In this document: piece by piece, positions 44,245 through 53,367 of the stretch | Numbering within the stretch: position 1 is the stretch's first letter | Layout of the letters: every line of letters begins with the position of its first letter | Source of the DNA: an uncultured Gammaproteobacteria bacterium | GTDB taxonomy: Bacteria > Pseudomonadota > Gammaproteobacteria > GCA-002705445 > GCA-002716945 | Assembly (NCBI GenBank): GCA_902632305.1 | Contig: CACPCG010000001.1 | Span: 1 to 64,000 of the forward strand | DNA length: 64,000 bases | Reading direction: 5' to 3' | Position numbers and translations under genes: made by a program | Notes under the pieces: model-generated | Seen by the model: the letters and a program-made list of their open reading frames with translations, nothing else | Told to the model about the DNA's origin: nothing | The model's database searches: none

Positions 44245-45552
44245 TTATTTCTTATTGATTAGCAAAATTTGAATGTCAGCAATATTATTACCAGATGGAC
44301 CTGTTATTAAAAGAGAATTCAATTTTTTAAGGTAATTGTACGAATCATTATTATTTATGAAGTCATTGATATTTAAATCTAGTTTTACAGACTCCTTATG
44401 AATCTGATTATCAAGAATTGCTCCAGCAGCATCAGTAGGACCGTCTATACCATCTGTGCCTACAGACAAGAATGACCAATCATGTTTATTAAATTCCTCA
44501 TCAACATTATTCAAAAAAGATAGGGCTAATTCTTGATTCCTACCACCTATACCATCCCCAATAATTTTCACGGTAGTTTCACCTCCAGAAATCATTGCTA
44601 TTTTTTTTGATGAAGTGTTATCTTCTAATAGTTTTTTTGACTCTAGTGCTAGGTTTGCACCTTCATCTCTTGCCGTTCCAACAATGTCTCTCTCGATATG
44701 AAAAACTTTATACTCATTTGAAATTAGAGCTTTATGTAATAATTTTCTGAAGATCTTATTACTAGAAATTAATTCATTTTGTACATCTGGACTTATTTTT
44801 GGACTATCGTCTATTTTCCCATCTATACCATCACTAATAATATTTTTTATATTTGATGGAATTTTATTTTCTAATTTATATTTTTTGATTACATTTTGAG
44901 TATCACTAAAAGTTGTTTTATCTAAAGCTGTAGGACCACTTGCTATTGAACTTATATCATCGTTTATTACATCAGATATTATCAGAGACGTTGTCCTTGC
45001 TGGCTTAGCGGCATTAGCGAGCCTACCGCCTTTGATTTGTGATAAGTGTTTTCTAACAGTATTTATCTCATTTATGTTCGCACCAGATTCTAATAATAAA
45101 TTATTAACAGTAATCTTGTCTGAGAGTTTTATCCCTTGGTGAGGTAAACAAACCAGGGATGAGCCACCGCCACTGATAAGAGTTAAACATAAATCTTCAT
45201 TATTCGCGCCTTTGTAGTAACTCATGATTGCTTCTGCGGCTTCGACGCTTACATTATTTGGTGTTGGATGAGAGGATATATAAACATCTGATTGAAATTT
45301 AATTGGGTGATTAGAATTTGATACAATGATGGGGTTTTTTGAAATTTTTTCCTGGTAATTTTTTTCGTTAATATAGTTGATTAACCCATTCATCATTGAA
45401 AAGGCAGCTTTACCAAATGCTACGGGGAAAATATTTTTATATTGATTTAAATTAAAATTATTGAGATTTAAATAATTGTATACACTTTCTTCAGGCTGAA
45501 GTGACTGTAAGCAAGACGAATAAATTTTAAGAATACTGTCTCTAAGCGACAT
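44245..45552 (-). CDS. glycerate 2-kinase (GckA/TtuD, MOFRL family)
   Basis: Phosphorylates D-glycerate to 2-phosphoglycerate. 435 residues. The N-terminal DUF4147 domain has VAFGKAAFSMMNG near residue 45 and LISGGGSSLVCLP near 127, followed by the MOFRL domain with SGGETTVKIIGDGIGGRNQE near 322-341 and SVGTDGIDGPTDAAGA near 364. The preceding genes encode hydroxypyruvate reductase and serine-glyoxylate aminotransferase, so the three make a route from serine plus glyoxylate to 2-phosphoglycerate. It starts 7 nt after the dehydrogenase. Confidence 0.92.
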   Translation of the reverse strand: MSLRDSILKIYSSCLQSLQPEESVYNYLNLNNFNLNQYKNIFPVAFGKAAFSMMNGLINYINEKNYQEKISKNPIIVSNSNHPIKFQSDVYISSHPTPNNVSVEAAEAIMSYYKGANNEDLCLTLISGGGSSLVCLPHQGIKLSDKITVNNLLLESGANINEINTVRKHLSQIKGGRLANAAKPARTTSLIISDVINDDISSIASGPTALDKTTFSDTQNVIKKYKLENKIPSNIKNIISDGIDGKIDDSPKISPDVQNELISSNKIFRKLLHKALISNEYKVFHIERDIVGTARDEGANLALESKKLLEDNTSSKKIAMISGGETTVKIIGDGIGGRNQELALSFLNNVDEEFNKHDWSFLSVGTDGIDGPTDAAGAILDNQIHKESVKLDLNINDFINNNDSYNYLKKLNSLLITGPSGNNIADIQILLINKK

Positions 45553-45559
45553 TCTGATT

Positions 45560-46531
45560 TTAAACTACTTTATTTGGAAGATCTTTTTTCTCAAAGTAGG
45601 CTACACTATTATCTATAGCCATATTACCCATAGCAATACGAGTTTCGATTGATGCACTTCCTAAATGAGGAAATGACACAACATTTTCTAGAGATTTCAG
45701 TTCATTTGGTAAATTTGGCTCGGTTTCGAATACATCAAGACCTGCGCCTGCAATTTCTTTATTATTCAATGCGTCTACAAGAGCTTTTTCATCAATAATA
45801 TCCCCTCTAGCGGTGTTTATTATAAAAGCAGAATTTTTCATAAGCTGAAACCTCTCCGCATTCATTAAATGAAATGTTTCTTTTGTTGCAGGGCAATTAA
45901 CAGATACGAAATCAGATTCTTTACATATGTCCTCTATTGTAGTTAATTTTCTTGCTTTCAATCCGTCTGTAACGTCCGCAGGTATATCAAATGGATCCCA
46001 AAAAAGAATCTCCATATCAAAACCATGATGAGCTCTCTTTGCAACGGCTTGACCGATTCTTCCAAAACCAATAACACCCAGTTTTTTGCCTGTTACTTTT
46101 GTACCTAACATATGCGTAGGTCTCCAACCTGCCCAATTGTTAGAGCGTAATTCTCTCTCACCCTCACCTACTCTTCTAGCAACCATTAATATGAGAGACA
46201 TTGCTATATCAGCAGTACAATCTGTGAGAACTGTTGGAGTATTTGACACAGTTATACCAAGCTCTTTTGCTTTTTCAATATCGATATGATTGAACCCCAC
46301 TCCAAAATTTCCAATCATATTAGCCCGTCGATTTTCGACACTTAATACATCAGCAGTTATCTTGTCAGTTACTGTAGGCATAAGGACATCACAGTTTTGA
46401 AGTGCAGATTTTAACTCATCTGCTGTGAATGGCTTGTCTGTTTCGTTGAGCGTAACATCAAACAACTCTTTTAATCTACTTTCACAAGCATCTGGCCATC
46501 TGCGTGTAACGATTGCGCTGGGTTTACTCAC
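45560..46531 (-). CDS. D-2-hydroxyacid dehydrogenase (probable hydroxypyruvate/glyoxylate reductase)
   Basis: A 323-residue NAD(P)H-dependent reductase. The Rossmann motif is GVIGFGRIGQAVAKRA near residue 152, with an Asp in LFWDPFD after strand 2, which favours NADH. Catalytic Arg (NTARGDIIDEKALV near 237), Glu (VFETEP) and His (FPHLGSAS near 290) are all present. GTG at 46531 is the start. It shares one base with the aminotransferase stop and has GGAGG 6 nt upstream. Between SGAT and glycerate kinase, its most likely job is reduction of hydroxypyruvate to glycerate. Confidence 0.9.
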   Translation of the reverse strand: MSKPSAIVTRRWPDACESRLKELFDVTLNETDKPFTADELKSALQNCDVLMPTVTDKITADVLSVENRRANMIGNFGVGFNHIDIEKAKELGITVSNTPTVLTDCTADIAMSLILMVARRVGEGERELRSNNWAGWRPTHMLGTKVTGKKLGVIGFGRIGQAVAKRAHHGFDMEILFWDPFDIPADVTDGLKARKLTTIEDICKESDFVSVNCPATKETFHLMNAERFQLMKNSAFIINTARGDIIDEKALVDALNNKEIAGAGLDVFETEPNLPNELKSLENVVSFPHLGSASIETRIAMGNMAIDNSVAYFEKKDLPNKVV

Positions 46532-47712
46532 TATTTACCTCCAGCAGGATTTGCTGTCCAATACTTAGATGCAGCTGCAGCACCGCTACCTGGTTCTACT
46601 TTTATCCCATTATCTATCATTGACATTTCAGCACCAGATATTGCCCCAAAAAGCATGCATTCATTAAGATCGCCTAAATGACCAATTCTGAATACTTTAC
46701 CTGCAACTTTTGCTAATCCAGCACCTAAGGCAAGATTATATTTATGAAAAGCCGTGCTTATTACTGGTACGGCATCTGAACTTTCTGGAACAACGATGGC
46801 AGAAACAGTATCAGATTGCCATTTTTCCTCCTTAGCACACAAATTAAGTCCCCATCCTTCAGTAATGGCTCTTCTTGTTCCCTCTGCTAGTCTATAGTGA
46901 CGTTTCCAAATATTCTCCAAGCCCTCTTCAAATATTAAATCAATAGCTACCCTGAATCCTCTTAAAAGGTTTACAGGTGGAGTGTATGGCAAATATCCGC
47001 CATCAAGTTTTTCAATCATATCTGCAACATCAAAATAGCAAGTTGGATAAGAAGACTCTTTCATTGCCGCTATGGCTTTTTGGCTCACTCCTAAAATTCC
47101 TAAACCAGCGGGCAACATGAAACCTTTTTGGGACCCACTCACAATACAATCAACTCCCCACTCATCCATTTTGAACTCGTAACTTGCAACTGAACTTACA
47201 CCATCTACCATCAATAATGCTGGGTGATTTAAATCGTCTAATACTTTTCTAATGGCCGCAACGTCGCTTCTTACACCTGTTGCTGTTTCATTTTGACAGA
47301 CAAGAACAGCTTTTATTTCGTGATTCTTATCAGCGGATAAATGTTTATGATAATTCTCTGGATTTGCACCCGTACCCCATTCTTCCTCCATTGTAATTGG
47401 ATCAAATTGTAGCCTCTTACACATATCTAGCCAGAGCATACTGAATTGACCAAAACTTGCACCAAGCACTTTGTCTCCAACATTAAGTGTGCTTTGAAGG
47501 GCTGCCTCCCAGCAACCAGTGCCTGAGGACGGAAAGAATACTACTCGCCCATCTTTAGTAAGTAATATTTTCTTGAGGTCTTCAGTTATTGGTTTAATAA
47601 GATCCGGTATCGTTGGATTTCTGTGATCCTCCATTGGACAGTGAATTGCTTGTTGGACTGCTGATGGAACATTTGATGGTCCCGGTACGAATAAAAAATG
47701 GTATCCTGACAT
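46531..47712 (-). CDS. serine-glyoxylate (alanine-glyoxylate class) aminotransferase
   Basis: A 393-residue class V PLP aminotransferase. Motifs: FVPGPSNVPSAV near residue 8, GTGCWEAALQST near 64, VDGVSSVASYEFKMDEWGVD near 169-188 and the PLP Lys in SGSQKGFMLPAG near 193. This subgroup moves the amino group of serine to glyoxylate, giving hydroxypyruvate and glycine. As first gene of a three-gene operon with hydroxypyruvate reductase and glycerate kinase, it fits the serine-cycle or photorespiration-like route. AAAGGA precedes the ATG. A 115-bp region separates it from the TauE-type gene. Confidence 0.9.
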   Translation of the reverse strand: MSGYHFLFVPGPSNVPSAVQQAIHCPMEDHRNPTIPDLIKPITEDLKKILLTKDGRVVFFPSSGTGCWEAALQSTLNVGDKVLGASFGQFSMLWLDMCKRLQFDPITMEEEWGTGANPENYHKHLSADKNHEIKAVLVCQNETATGVRSDVAAIRKVLDDLNHPALLMVDGVSSVASYEFKMDEWGVDCIVSGSQKGFMLPAGLGILGVSQKAIAAMKESSYPTCYFDVADMIEKLDGGYLPYTPPVNLLRGFRVAIDLIFEEGLENIWKRHYRLAEGTRRAITEGWGLNLCAKEEKWQSDTVSAIVVPESSDAVPVISTAFHKYNLALGAGLAKVAGKVFRIGHLGDLNECMLFGAISGAEMSMIDNGIKVEPGSGAAAASKYWTANPAGGK

Positions 47713-47827
47713 TTGAATTTTCCTTTAAAAAGATTTAATAAATTATTTTTGTTTAGTATTTAATTTCATATAGTATGCCATAAATCTACTTTTTTTAAAC
47801 TATAATATATGTTTTTATACTGTGTAT

Positions 47828-48613
47828 ATGATGGTCTTATCACTTATCTTAACTGGTTTACTTGGTGGATTTATTGGAGGCCTCCTTGGTCTCGGTGGAG
47901 GAATTATTTTTGTACCATTCTTATTCTTTATTTTTCATTACTTTGATATGAGCATATCCACCACCATACAGAGTGCTATTGTTACATCTTTAGCTTGCGT
48001 GATTTTATCAAGTGCATCTGCTGTTATAAAACATCAGAAGAATGGGTTGATAGAATGGAGTGTTTTTGGTAAAACAGCGCCTGGCATCATTATTGGTTCA
48101 TCACTAGGTTTAATTTCATTAAGTTTATTTTCATCAGGGTTAGCAAGATTAGTATATAGTCTCTTACTAATATGCATAGCAATTTATATGATTAAGAAAA
48201 GAACCGTAACTAAAAAACATGACTTCGGATCACTGCAATATGTAAATTCTTTCTCGATTACTGTTGGTCTAGTTAGCAGCTTTCTAGGTATTGGTGGTGG
48301 GACTCTGACTACTCCATATTTTCATTATCACGGTTATGAAATGAAAAAATGCATAGCTACTGCATCAATATGTGGCTTTTGTATATCGTTTTTTGGGATA
48401 GTAATTAGCGGCATTATGACAAGTGTAGCTGGCATATTTAATTATAATATTTTGAATTTTCTAATATTAGATGCATTTATAATAATATCACTGTCATCAA
48501 TGGTGTCTTCGTACTACGGAGCATCACTAACAGCAAAAATCAAAACAGGACACCTCAGGCTAATATTCGGTTATACTTTAATAATAATATCTATCTTTAT
48601 TATTATTTATTAA
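47828..48613 (+). CDS. TSUP/TauE-SafE family membrane transporter
   Basis: A 261-residue protein with about eight hydrophobic segments and the twin TSUP motifs GGFIGGLLGLGGGIIFVPFL near residue 13-32 and SSFLGIGGGTLTTPYF near 150. Members export sulfite, sulfoacetate or other organosulfur and organic acids. The substrate here is unknown. I prefer ATG 47828 to a GTG two codons earlier. It converges on the second Ubi hydroxylase gene (11-nt overlap) and is divergent from the serine-glyoxylate aminotransferase. Confidence 0.88.
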   Translation: MMVLSLILTGLLGGFIGGLLGLGGGIIFVPFLFFIFHYFDMSISTTIQSAIVTSLACVILSSASAVIKHQKNGLIEWSVFGKTAPGIIIGSSLGLISLSLFSSGLARLVYSLLLICIAIYMIKKRTVTKKHDFGSLQYVNSFSITVGLVSSFLGIGGGTLTTPYFHYHGYEMKKCIATASICGFCISFFGIVISGIMTSVAGIFNYNILNFLILDAFIIISLSSMVSSYYGASLTAKIKTGHLRLIFGYTLIIISIFIIIY

Positions 48614-49766
48614 ATATCTCGAATGTATCTAATCCCGTTGCATTTCTTATGATACTTTTCTTAAGCATACTATTTCTATTGAAAGCTATTAATGAGATTT
48701 TTCTCAATGTTTTAGAAAAAGTGAGATCAGAATAAAAATACTTTAGAAAATTTATTGTATGATATATTTTTTTGTTAATTCCAGTAATTTGTGAGCTAAA
48801 TTTTTTTAAGGATGATTGATCGATGAATTGATTATTTTTTTCAATTATTTTATTAAGAATAAATAAATCTTGAATTCCCATATTTAATCCGAGTCCAGCT
48901 AATGGATGGACAGAATGAAGCGCACTGCCAATATTAATGACTCTATTTTTGGATACTAATTTAGTTATATATCCAAAAAGCGGGAAGGTTATAGGTTCAG
49001 ATATTTTATCTACTATGCCGATTTGATCTGATATTTCTCTGTTTAATATATCGATTATCTTGGATATATCTAATGTGTTTATTTTTTTATGTAAGTCAGA
49101 ATTCATAGACCAAATGAGATTATATTTGTTTTCCTCAATAGGAAGCAATCCAAAGATCTGTCCATTAGAGAATTTTTGAAATGCTATGTGATTTGTTTTA
49201 GTTTTGGTACAGACATTCATTACAAAAGCTTTTTGCTTGTAATCTGTTACAGAAGACTTAGAAAATTCTTTCTCAAATAAATCATTGTTTTTTGTTCTAA
49301 TAACATAATCATAATTATTTGTCCCTGTATTTTCTAAATCTGACAAAACATACTCATTTAATAATGATTGATTCTCATTAAAATTTTTTTTCTTAATGTT
49401 ACTCTCATCTAAGATAGCTGCAATACTTTTTGTTAAAGCAGACTCGCTAATAATATAGCCTAGAAATTTATGTGAGATTTCTCTAGATTCAAAGTTCACC
49501 TCTTCATCTTGTAATGAATCCCAAGTAATGATTTTATTATAAGGTACTACTGCATCATCAGCTATTCCTTGCCAAATGCCATATTTTTGAAAAAATATTT
49601 TTGACAACAGATTTATTGAGAAAAATCTGTCAATTTTTTTCTCATGTTTTTTTTCGTGTGAATCAGAATTAAAAGTGGCTAAAACAGGCTTAAACCCATT
49701 ATTAATTAACATAACAGCTGTGCAATTTGCGACAATGCCATCTCCGATGATTAAAACTTTTTGCAT
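48603..49766 (-). CDS. UbiH/UbiI-type FAD monooxygenase homologue with degenerate FAD motifs
   Basis: A 387-residue protein occupying the position of ubiI (visC) in the pepP-ubiH-ubiI order. The overall fold matches. The Rossmann loop reads IIGDGIVANCTAVML instead of GxGxxG with small residues, and the second FAD motif reads NIGSALHSVHPLAGLGLNMGIQD where the family has GDAAHxxxPLAGQGxNxGxxD, so the conserved Asp is replaced by Ser. The first ATG directly follows the ubiH stop with no gap. It may be a catalytically weakened hydroxylase or a structural partner of UbiH. No frameshift is visible. Confidence 0.78.
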   Translation of the reverse strand: MQKVLIIGDGIVANCTAVMLINNGFKPVLATFNSDSHEKKHEKKIDRFFSINLLSKIFFQKYGIWQGIADDAVVPYNKIITWDSLQDEEVNFESREISHKFLGYIISESALTKSIAAILDESNIKKKNFNENQSLLNEYVLSDLENTGTNNYDYVIRTKNNDLFEKEFSKSSVTDYKQKAFVMNVCTKTKTNHIAFQKFSNGQIFGLLPIEENKYNLIWSMNSDLHKKINTLDISKIIDILNREISDQIGIVDKISEPITFPLFGYITKLVSKNRVINIGSALHSVHPLAGLGLNMGIQDLFILNKIIEKNNQFIDQSSLKKFSSQITGINKKIYHTINFLKYFYSDLTFSKTLRKISLIAFNRNSMLKKSIIRNATGLDTFEIFNK

Positions 49767-50960
49767 TTACAATTTCTCATCTGTATCTAGGTATGGGTAT
49801 TCATATATCCCGAGCAATTTCTCTATAAAAGAGTTTCTGAGTTTGCTACTCATTTTCAAAGATTTTACAAACAATTTAGATAAAGTTTTAGAAAATAATT
49901 TATCACTAGAAAAAATTTTTGTAGCAAAATCTACTGTGGTAATGACTTGTTCCCTGTCTCGCATAATTTCTTCAATTAAGCTATCCATATTCTGACTGCT
50001 TTGCGCATCGTTAGCAAAATATTTAACTATCGAAGAGATATTTCTAAGACTGAAATTGTAGCCCTGAGCACCGACTGGGTGCAAAACTTGAAAAGTATTA
50101 CCTAATAAAAAAATCTTATCTTTATAAAATTCATCATTCCTGCTTGTGTTAAGATTATGCATATTTACGAATCTCAGAGATTTAACATTAGTGACATACT
50201 GATTGAAAATATCGAGAATATTATCTGTTTTTGGTTTATTATTTTCAAAATATAAATTAGAAAAATCACTCTTAATAGACATTACAATATTCAATGATTT
50301 TGCAGAATATGGGATAAGCGCAAATATTCCATGTTTGTTGAATATTTGAACAGCATGATTTTCATTAAAGTCACAATCACAATTGATAAAATAAGATTTC
50401 TGAGCATAATCAATATTCTCTGATTTTTCAGAGACAAGTTGTTTGAACTTTGATGACGCTCCTTCTGAAATGAAGATTTTTTTAGCGAGAAGACGATTAC
50501 CGTCATCTGAGTCAACTTGAACACACACATGATCGTTCTTTCGCTCAATATTATTAATTTTACTATTCTCTAGAATACTTATACGCCCATGTAATTTGAC
50601 ACTCTCTCTTATTATTTTCAGCAGTCTGTATCTATCAACAACATATCCCATTGCATCCAAATTAATTTCTTCAGCACCAAAAGAAACGACATTAATATTA
50701 TTAATGTGCTTTATTGAAAGTTTATTTATTGGGTGAGCATACTGCGAGATTTGGCTCCAAATATTGTATTTTTCTAAGATAATTTTTGACCTGTAGTTAA
50801 GCGATAATGGGTTGAAGAGATTTTCCTCATTTAATGAAATTTCAAAATCAGATGATTCTATTAAGCATATTTTGAAATTAAGTTTAGATAGTTGAAGAGC
50901 TAGTAGCGACCCTACCAATCCAGCTCCACTTATCATAAAGTCAAAATCAATTTTACTCAT
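49767..50960 (-). CDS. ubiH: ubiquinone biosynthesis hydroxylase UbiH
   Basis: A 397-residue flavoprotein hydroxylase. The dinucleotide fold is intact (MISGAGLVGSLLALQLS near residue 9), the DG-type motif region reads ISEGASSKFKQL near 169 and the second FAD motif reads LLGNTFQVLHPVGAQGYNFSLRN near 283. The last uses GN rather than GD, as E. coli UbiH does (GNAAQTLHPIAGQG), supporting the UbiH call. The gene lies between pepP and the second hydroxylase, as in enterics. It is diverged overall, so the ring position hydroxylated is inferred from context. Confidence 0.85.
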   Translation of the reverse strand: MSKIDFDFMISGAGLVGSLLALQLSKLNFKICLIESSDFEISLNEENLFNPLSLNYRSKIILEKYNIWSQISQYAHPINKLSIKHINNINVVSFGAEEINLDAMGYVVDRYRLLKIIRESVKLHGRISILENSKINNIERKNDHVCVQVDSDDGNRLLAKKIFISEGASSKFKQLVSEKSENIDYAQKSYFINCDCDFNENHAVQIFNKHGIFALIPYSAKSLNIVMSIKSDFSNLYFENNKPKTDNILDIFNQYVTNVKSLRFVNMHNLNTSRNDEFYKDKIFLLGNTFQVLHPVGAQGYNFSLRNISSIVKYFANDAQSSQNMDSLIEEIMRDREQVITTVDFATKIFSSDKLFSKTLSKLFVKSLKMSSKLRNSFIEKLLGIYEYPYLDTDEKL

Positions 50961-50961
50961 C

Positions 50962-52266
50962 TTAAGATTTCATCATATTTTCTATTTCTGCTACCGATTT
51001 AGGTGTTTTATGTGTCAAGACTACGCAACCCTTTTTAGTAATAAGGACATCATCTTCGATTCTAATTCCGATGTTATGAAAACTTTTTGGTATCTGTTTA
51101 GAAGGTCTAATATAAATACCTGGTTCAACAGTAAAAACCATACCTGGTCGAAGTTTTATAGGTGAATCATCTTCTTGATAATCCAAAGGATCATGCACAT
51201 CTAAACCCAACCAATGCCCTGTACCATGCATATAGAATTGTTGATAGAGTCCATTTTTTATAATCTTAGTTAGCGGACCTTTTAATAATCCAAGACTCAG
51301 CAAACCTTTTGAAATCCACTTTACAGCTTCGTTATGAACATCTACAAGAGTATTATTTGCTTTACATTTCTCTATGGCTTTCATTTGAGCTTTTAGAACA
51401 ATATTATAAATTTTTTTTTGAGGCTCAGTAAATTTTCCATTAATAGGTATTGTTCTAGTGATATCAGATGTATAATTGTCTTTTTCACATGCCGCATCAG
51501 TAAGCAGTAATTGACCCGATTTCAAAGCTGAAGAATTTTTAGTATAATGTAAAATACAACTATTCTCTCCCGAAGCCACAATTGAAGGATATGCCTCAAC
51601 AGCATTATGTTGATTAAAAAAATCAATCAAAAAATATTGTAGTTGTTTCTCGGTCAGACTAGCTTGGCATTTTCGCATTAATGCATTATGTGCCATAGAG
51701 GAAATATTAGCAGAAGTTTTTATTTGACGGATTTCTAGACTATCTTTTATGAGTCTCAGTTTATTGATTTTAGAATGCAAGCAAATTGTAGATGAAGGTG
51801 GAGTAATTCCTTTTCGATATTTTTTTTTGATTTGTGAAGAGATAGTTTTAACAAGAATTTTTAGATTACTTGAGTCCTCTAAACTATGATAAATTGACTC
51901 ACACTTTATTAAATATTTTTCTAAATATACTGGTATTTCGTCCAAATAAACGCAATGCTTGAAATTAAATCTGGACTTAACTTGTTCCTTACTTGGCACT
52001 TTTCCTGTCCAAGTTTCATCATGGGAATTTGGTCGTTTCGTGAAGAAGAATTCATCGTACTTGCCTTTCTGTGACCTATAAATCACCAGCACAGCATTAG
52101 GAGAATCAAAGTTAGTCAAATAGAAAAAATTACTATCTTGCCTGTATGGATATGGAACATCATTACTTCTTAATTTCTCGGTTGCTGATTCAATCACACA
52201 AATTGAATTATTTTCCATTGAATTTGCAAGCTTTTCTCTTCTTTTTCGAAAAAAATCACTACTCAT
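50962..52266 (-). CDS. pepP: Xaa-Pro aminopeptidase
   Basis: Dinuclear metal peptidase that removes N-terminal residues before proline. 434 residues (E. coli 441). The N-terminal creatinase-like domain begins FFRKRREKLANSM. The catalytic pita-bread domain has metal ligands in LLTDAACEKDNYTSDITRT (two Asp, near residue 253), HGTGHWLGLDVHD (His, near 346), VFTVEPGIYI (Glu, near 383) and GIRIEDDVLI (Glu, near 406). It overlaps ygfB by 8 nt and precedes ubiH by 1 nt, a conserved gammaproteobacterial operon. Confidence 0.96.
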   Translation of the reverse strand: MSSDFFRKRREKLANSMENNSICVIESATEKLRSNDVPYPYRQDSNFFYLTNFDSPNAVLVIYRSQKGKYDEFFFTKRPNSHDETWTGKVPSKEQVKSRFNFKHCVYLDEIPVYLEKYLIKCESIYHSLEDSSNLKILVKTISSQIKKKYRKGITPPSSTICLHSKINKLRLIKDSLEIRQIKTSANISSMAHNALMRKCQASLTEKQLQYFLIDFFNQHNAVEAYPSIVASGENSCILHYTKNSSALKSGQLLLTDAACEKDNYTSDITRTIPINGKFTEPQKKIYNIVLKAQMKAIEKCKANNTLVDVHNEAVKWISKGLLSLGLLKGPLTKIIKNGLYQQFYMHGTGHWLGLDVHDPLDYQEDDSPIKLRPGMVFTVEPGIYIRPSKQIPKSFHNIGIRIEDDVLITKKGCVVLTHKTPKSVAEIENMMKS

Positions 52267-52771
52267 TTTCTATCCCTCTCGTCTTATTATAGATATTATA
52301 GATTGAATCTGACACAAATGCTTTGATTGTGTTAAAGTGCTCCATATCTGCCTCATCATCTGTAACTTCATAGTTAGTTTGTAATTTTCCTATCTCTGAA
52401 AAATCAAACAGAATCTCCTGCATTATTAGTGAATTTTTGAGATATTTTTTTGAAATGATTAGATTAAGTGATACTACAAAATAATTTACCCAATCAGATA
52501 GCGCATTGATTTTTTCACTCAGGTTTTGCTCATCATCAAAAGAAAACTTAAAATCCTTGTCAATTATTTGACTGAGTAATGATGTAATTGATTTATTGAT
52601 AGACTTTTCAAATTTATCATTATCCTTCCATTGATTACCTAAGAAACTGTATAGTTCAGGGAGGAATTTTTCTCCAATGTTACACACCAATAATCCCGCA
52701 AGATATCCTTGAACCTCATGATAAGAAAAAGGTACCTCAAAATCTGTTGTAATATTGTATAAATCACTCAT
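52259..52771 (-). CDS. YgfB/YecA-like UPF0149 family protein
   Basis: A 170-residue protein of the UPF0149 family, first gene of the ygfB-pepP-ubiH operon. The family pattern is recognisable: SYHEVQGYLAGLLVCN near residue 17, LSDWVNYFVVSLNLI near 90 and DDEADMEHFNTIKAFV near 138. The cellular role is not settled; in Pseudomonas a homologue modulates gene regulation. It is mostly helical and soluble. It is divergent from the small coiled-coil gene next to zapA, with a 94-bp gap. Confidence 0.85.
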   Translation of the reverse strand: MSDLYNITTDFEVPFSYHEVQGYLAGLLVCNIGEKFLPELYSFLGNQWKDNDKFEKSINKSITSLLSQIIDKDFKFSFDDEQNLSEKINALSDWVNYFVVSLNLIISKKYLKNSLIMQEILFDFSEIGKLQTNYEVTDDEADMEHFNTIKAFVSDSIYNIYNKTRGIENE

Positions 52772-52865
52772 ATAAATTTAGTCCATATATACTTTACTGG
52801 TATAGAATAATAGATATTAAATTATTATAATATCTATATAGGAAAATGTATTATATTATCTTAAT

Positions 52866-53078
52866 ATGACTAAATTTAATGAACAAATATATAAACTTAA
52901 AGATTCTGTTAGTAATCTAAAAGAAAAATTCCAAGAACTTAAAAATGAGAACAAACTACTGAGAGCTCAGCAAGCATCTCTTTCTTCTGAAAAAGCGGAA
53001 TTAATTAAAAGAAATGAAATCGCTAAAGAACAGGTGTCGTCGATTTTAGACAGAATTAAAAATACTGAGTCTAATTGA
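52866..53078 (+). CDS. small coiled-coil protein (TIGR02449 family, ZapB-like)
   Basis: A 70-residue almost entirely coiled-coil protein with leucines and other hydrophobics at heptad spacing (LKDSVSNLKEKFQELKNENK). It matches the small TIGR02449 family that accompanies zapA in gammaproteobacteria and is thought to act in cell division. The zapA gene begins 1 nt after its stop. No convincing ribosome binding site precedes the ATG. Confidence 0.8.
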   Translation: MTKFNEQIYKLKDSVSNLKEKFQELKNENKLLRAQQASLSSEKAELIKRNEIAKEQVSSILDRIKNTESN

Positions 53079-53079
53079 T

Positions 53080-53367
53080 ATGAATGAAAATCAAATAACA
53101 GTAACGATAAGTGATCAAGACTTTAAAATAAAATGTAGTGATTCAGAGGTTGACTTACTTAATAAATCCGCGGCCTTTCTAGACATAAAGATGAATGAAC
53201 TTAAAAAATCAACTCCGACAATGCCCAAAGAAAAGATTGCAATTATGGTTGCGTTAAATTTAGTGAGTGATTTCCTAAAAAAAGATGATGAGCTAAAAGA
53301 TTATGAAGATGCAACCAAAGAACTCGAAGTGATTCAAAATTCGCTTGATTTAGAGGAATTCAAATAA
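53080..53367 (+). CDS. zapA: cell division protein ZapA
   Basis: A 95-residue FtsZ-bundling protein that stabilises the Z-ring. Typical features are the N-terminal beta-rich start (ITVTISDQDFKIKCSDSEVD), a central IAIMVALNLVSDFL helix and a C-terminal coiled coil. In many gammaproteobacteria the 6S RNA gene follows zapA, but here the EVE-domain gene overlaps its stop by one base (TAATG), leaving no room. Confidence 0.92.
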   Translation: MNENQITVTISDQDFKIKCSDSEVDLLNKSAAFLDIKMNELKKSTPTMPKEKIAIMVALNLVSDFLKKDDELKDYEDATKELEVIQNSLDLEEFK

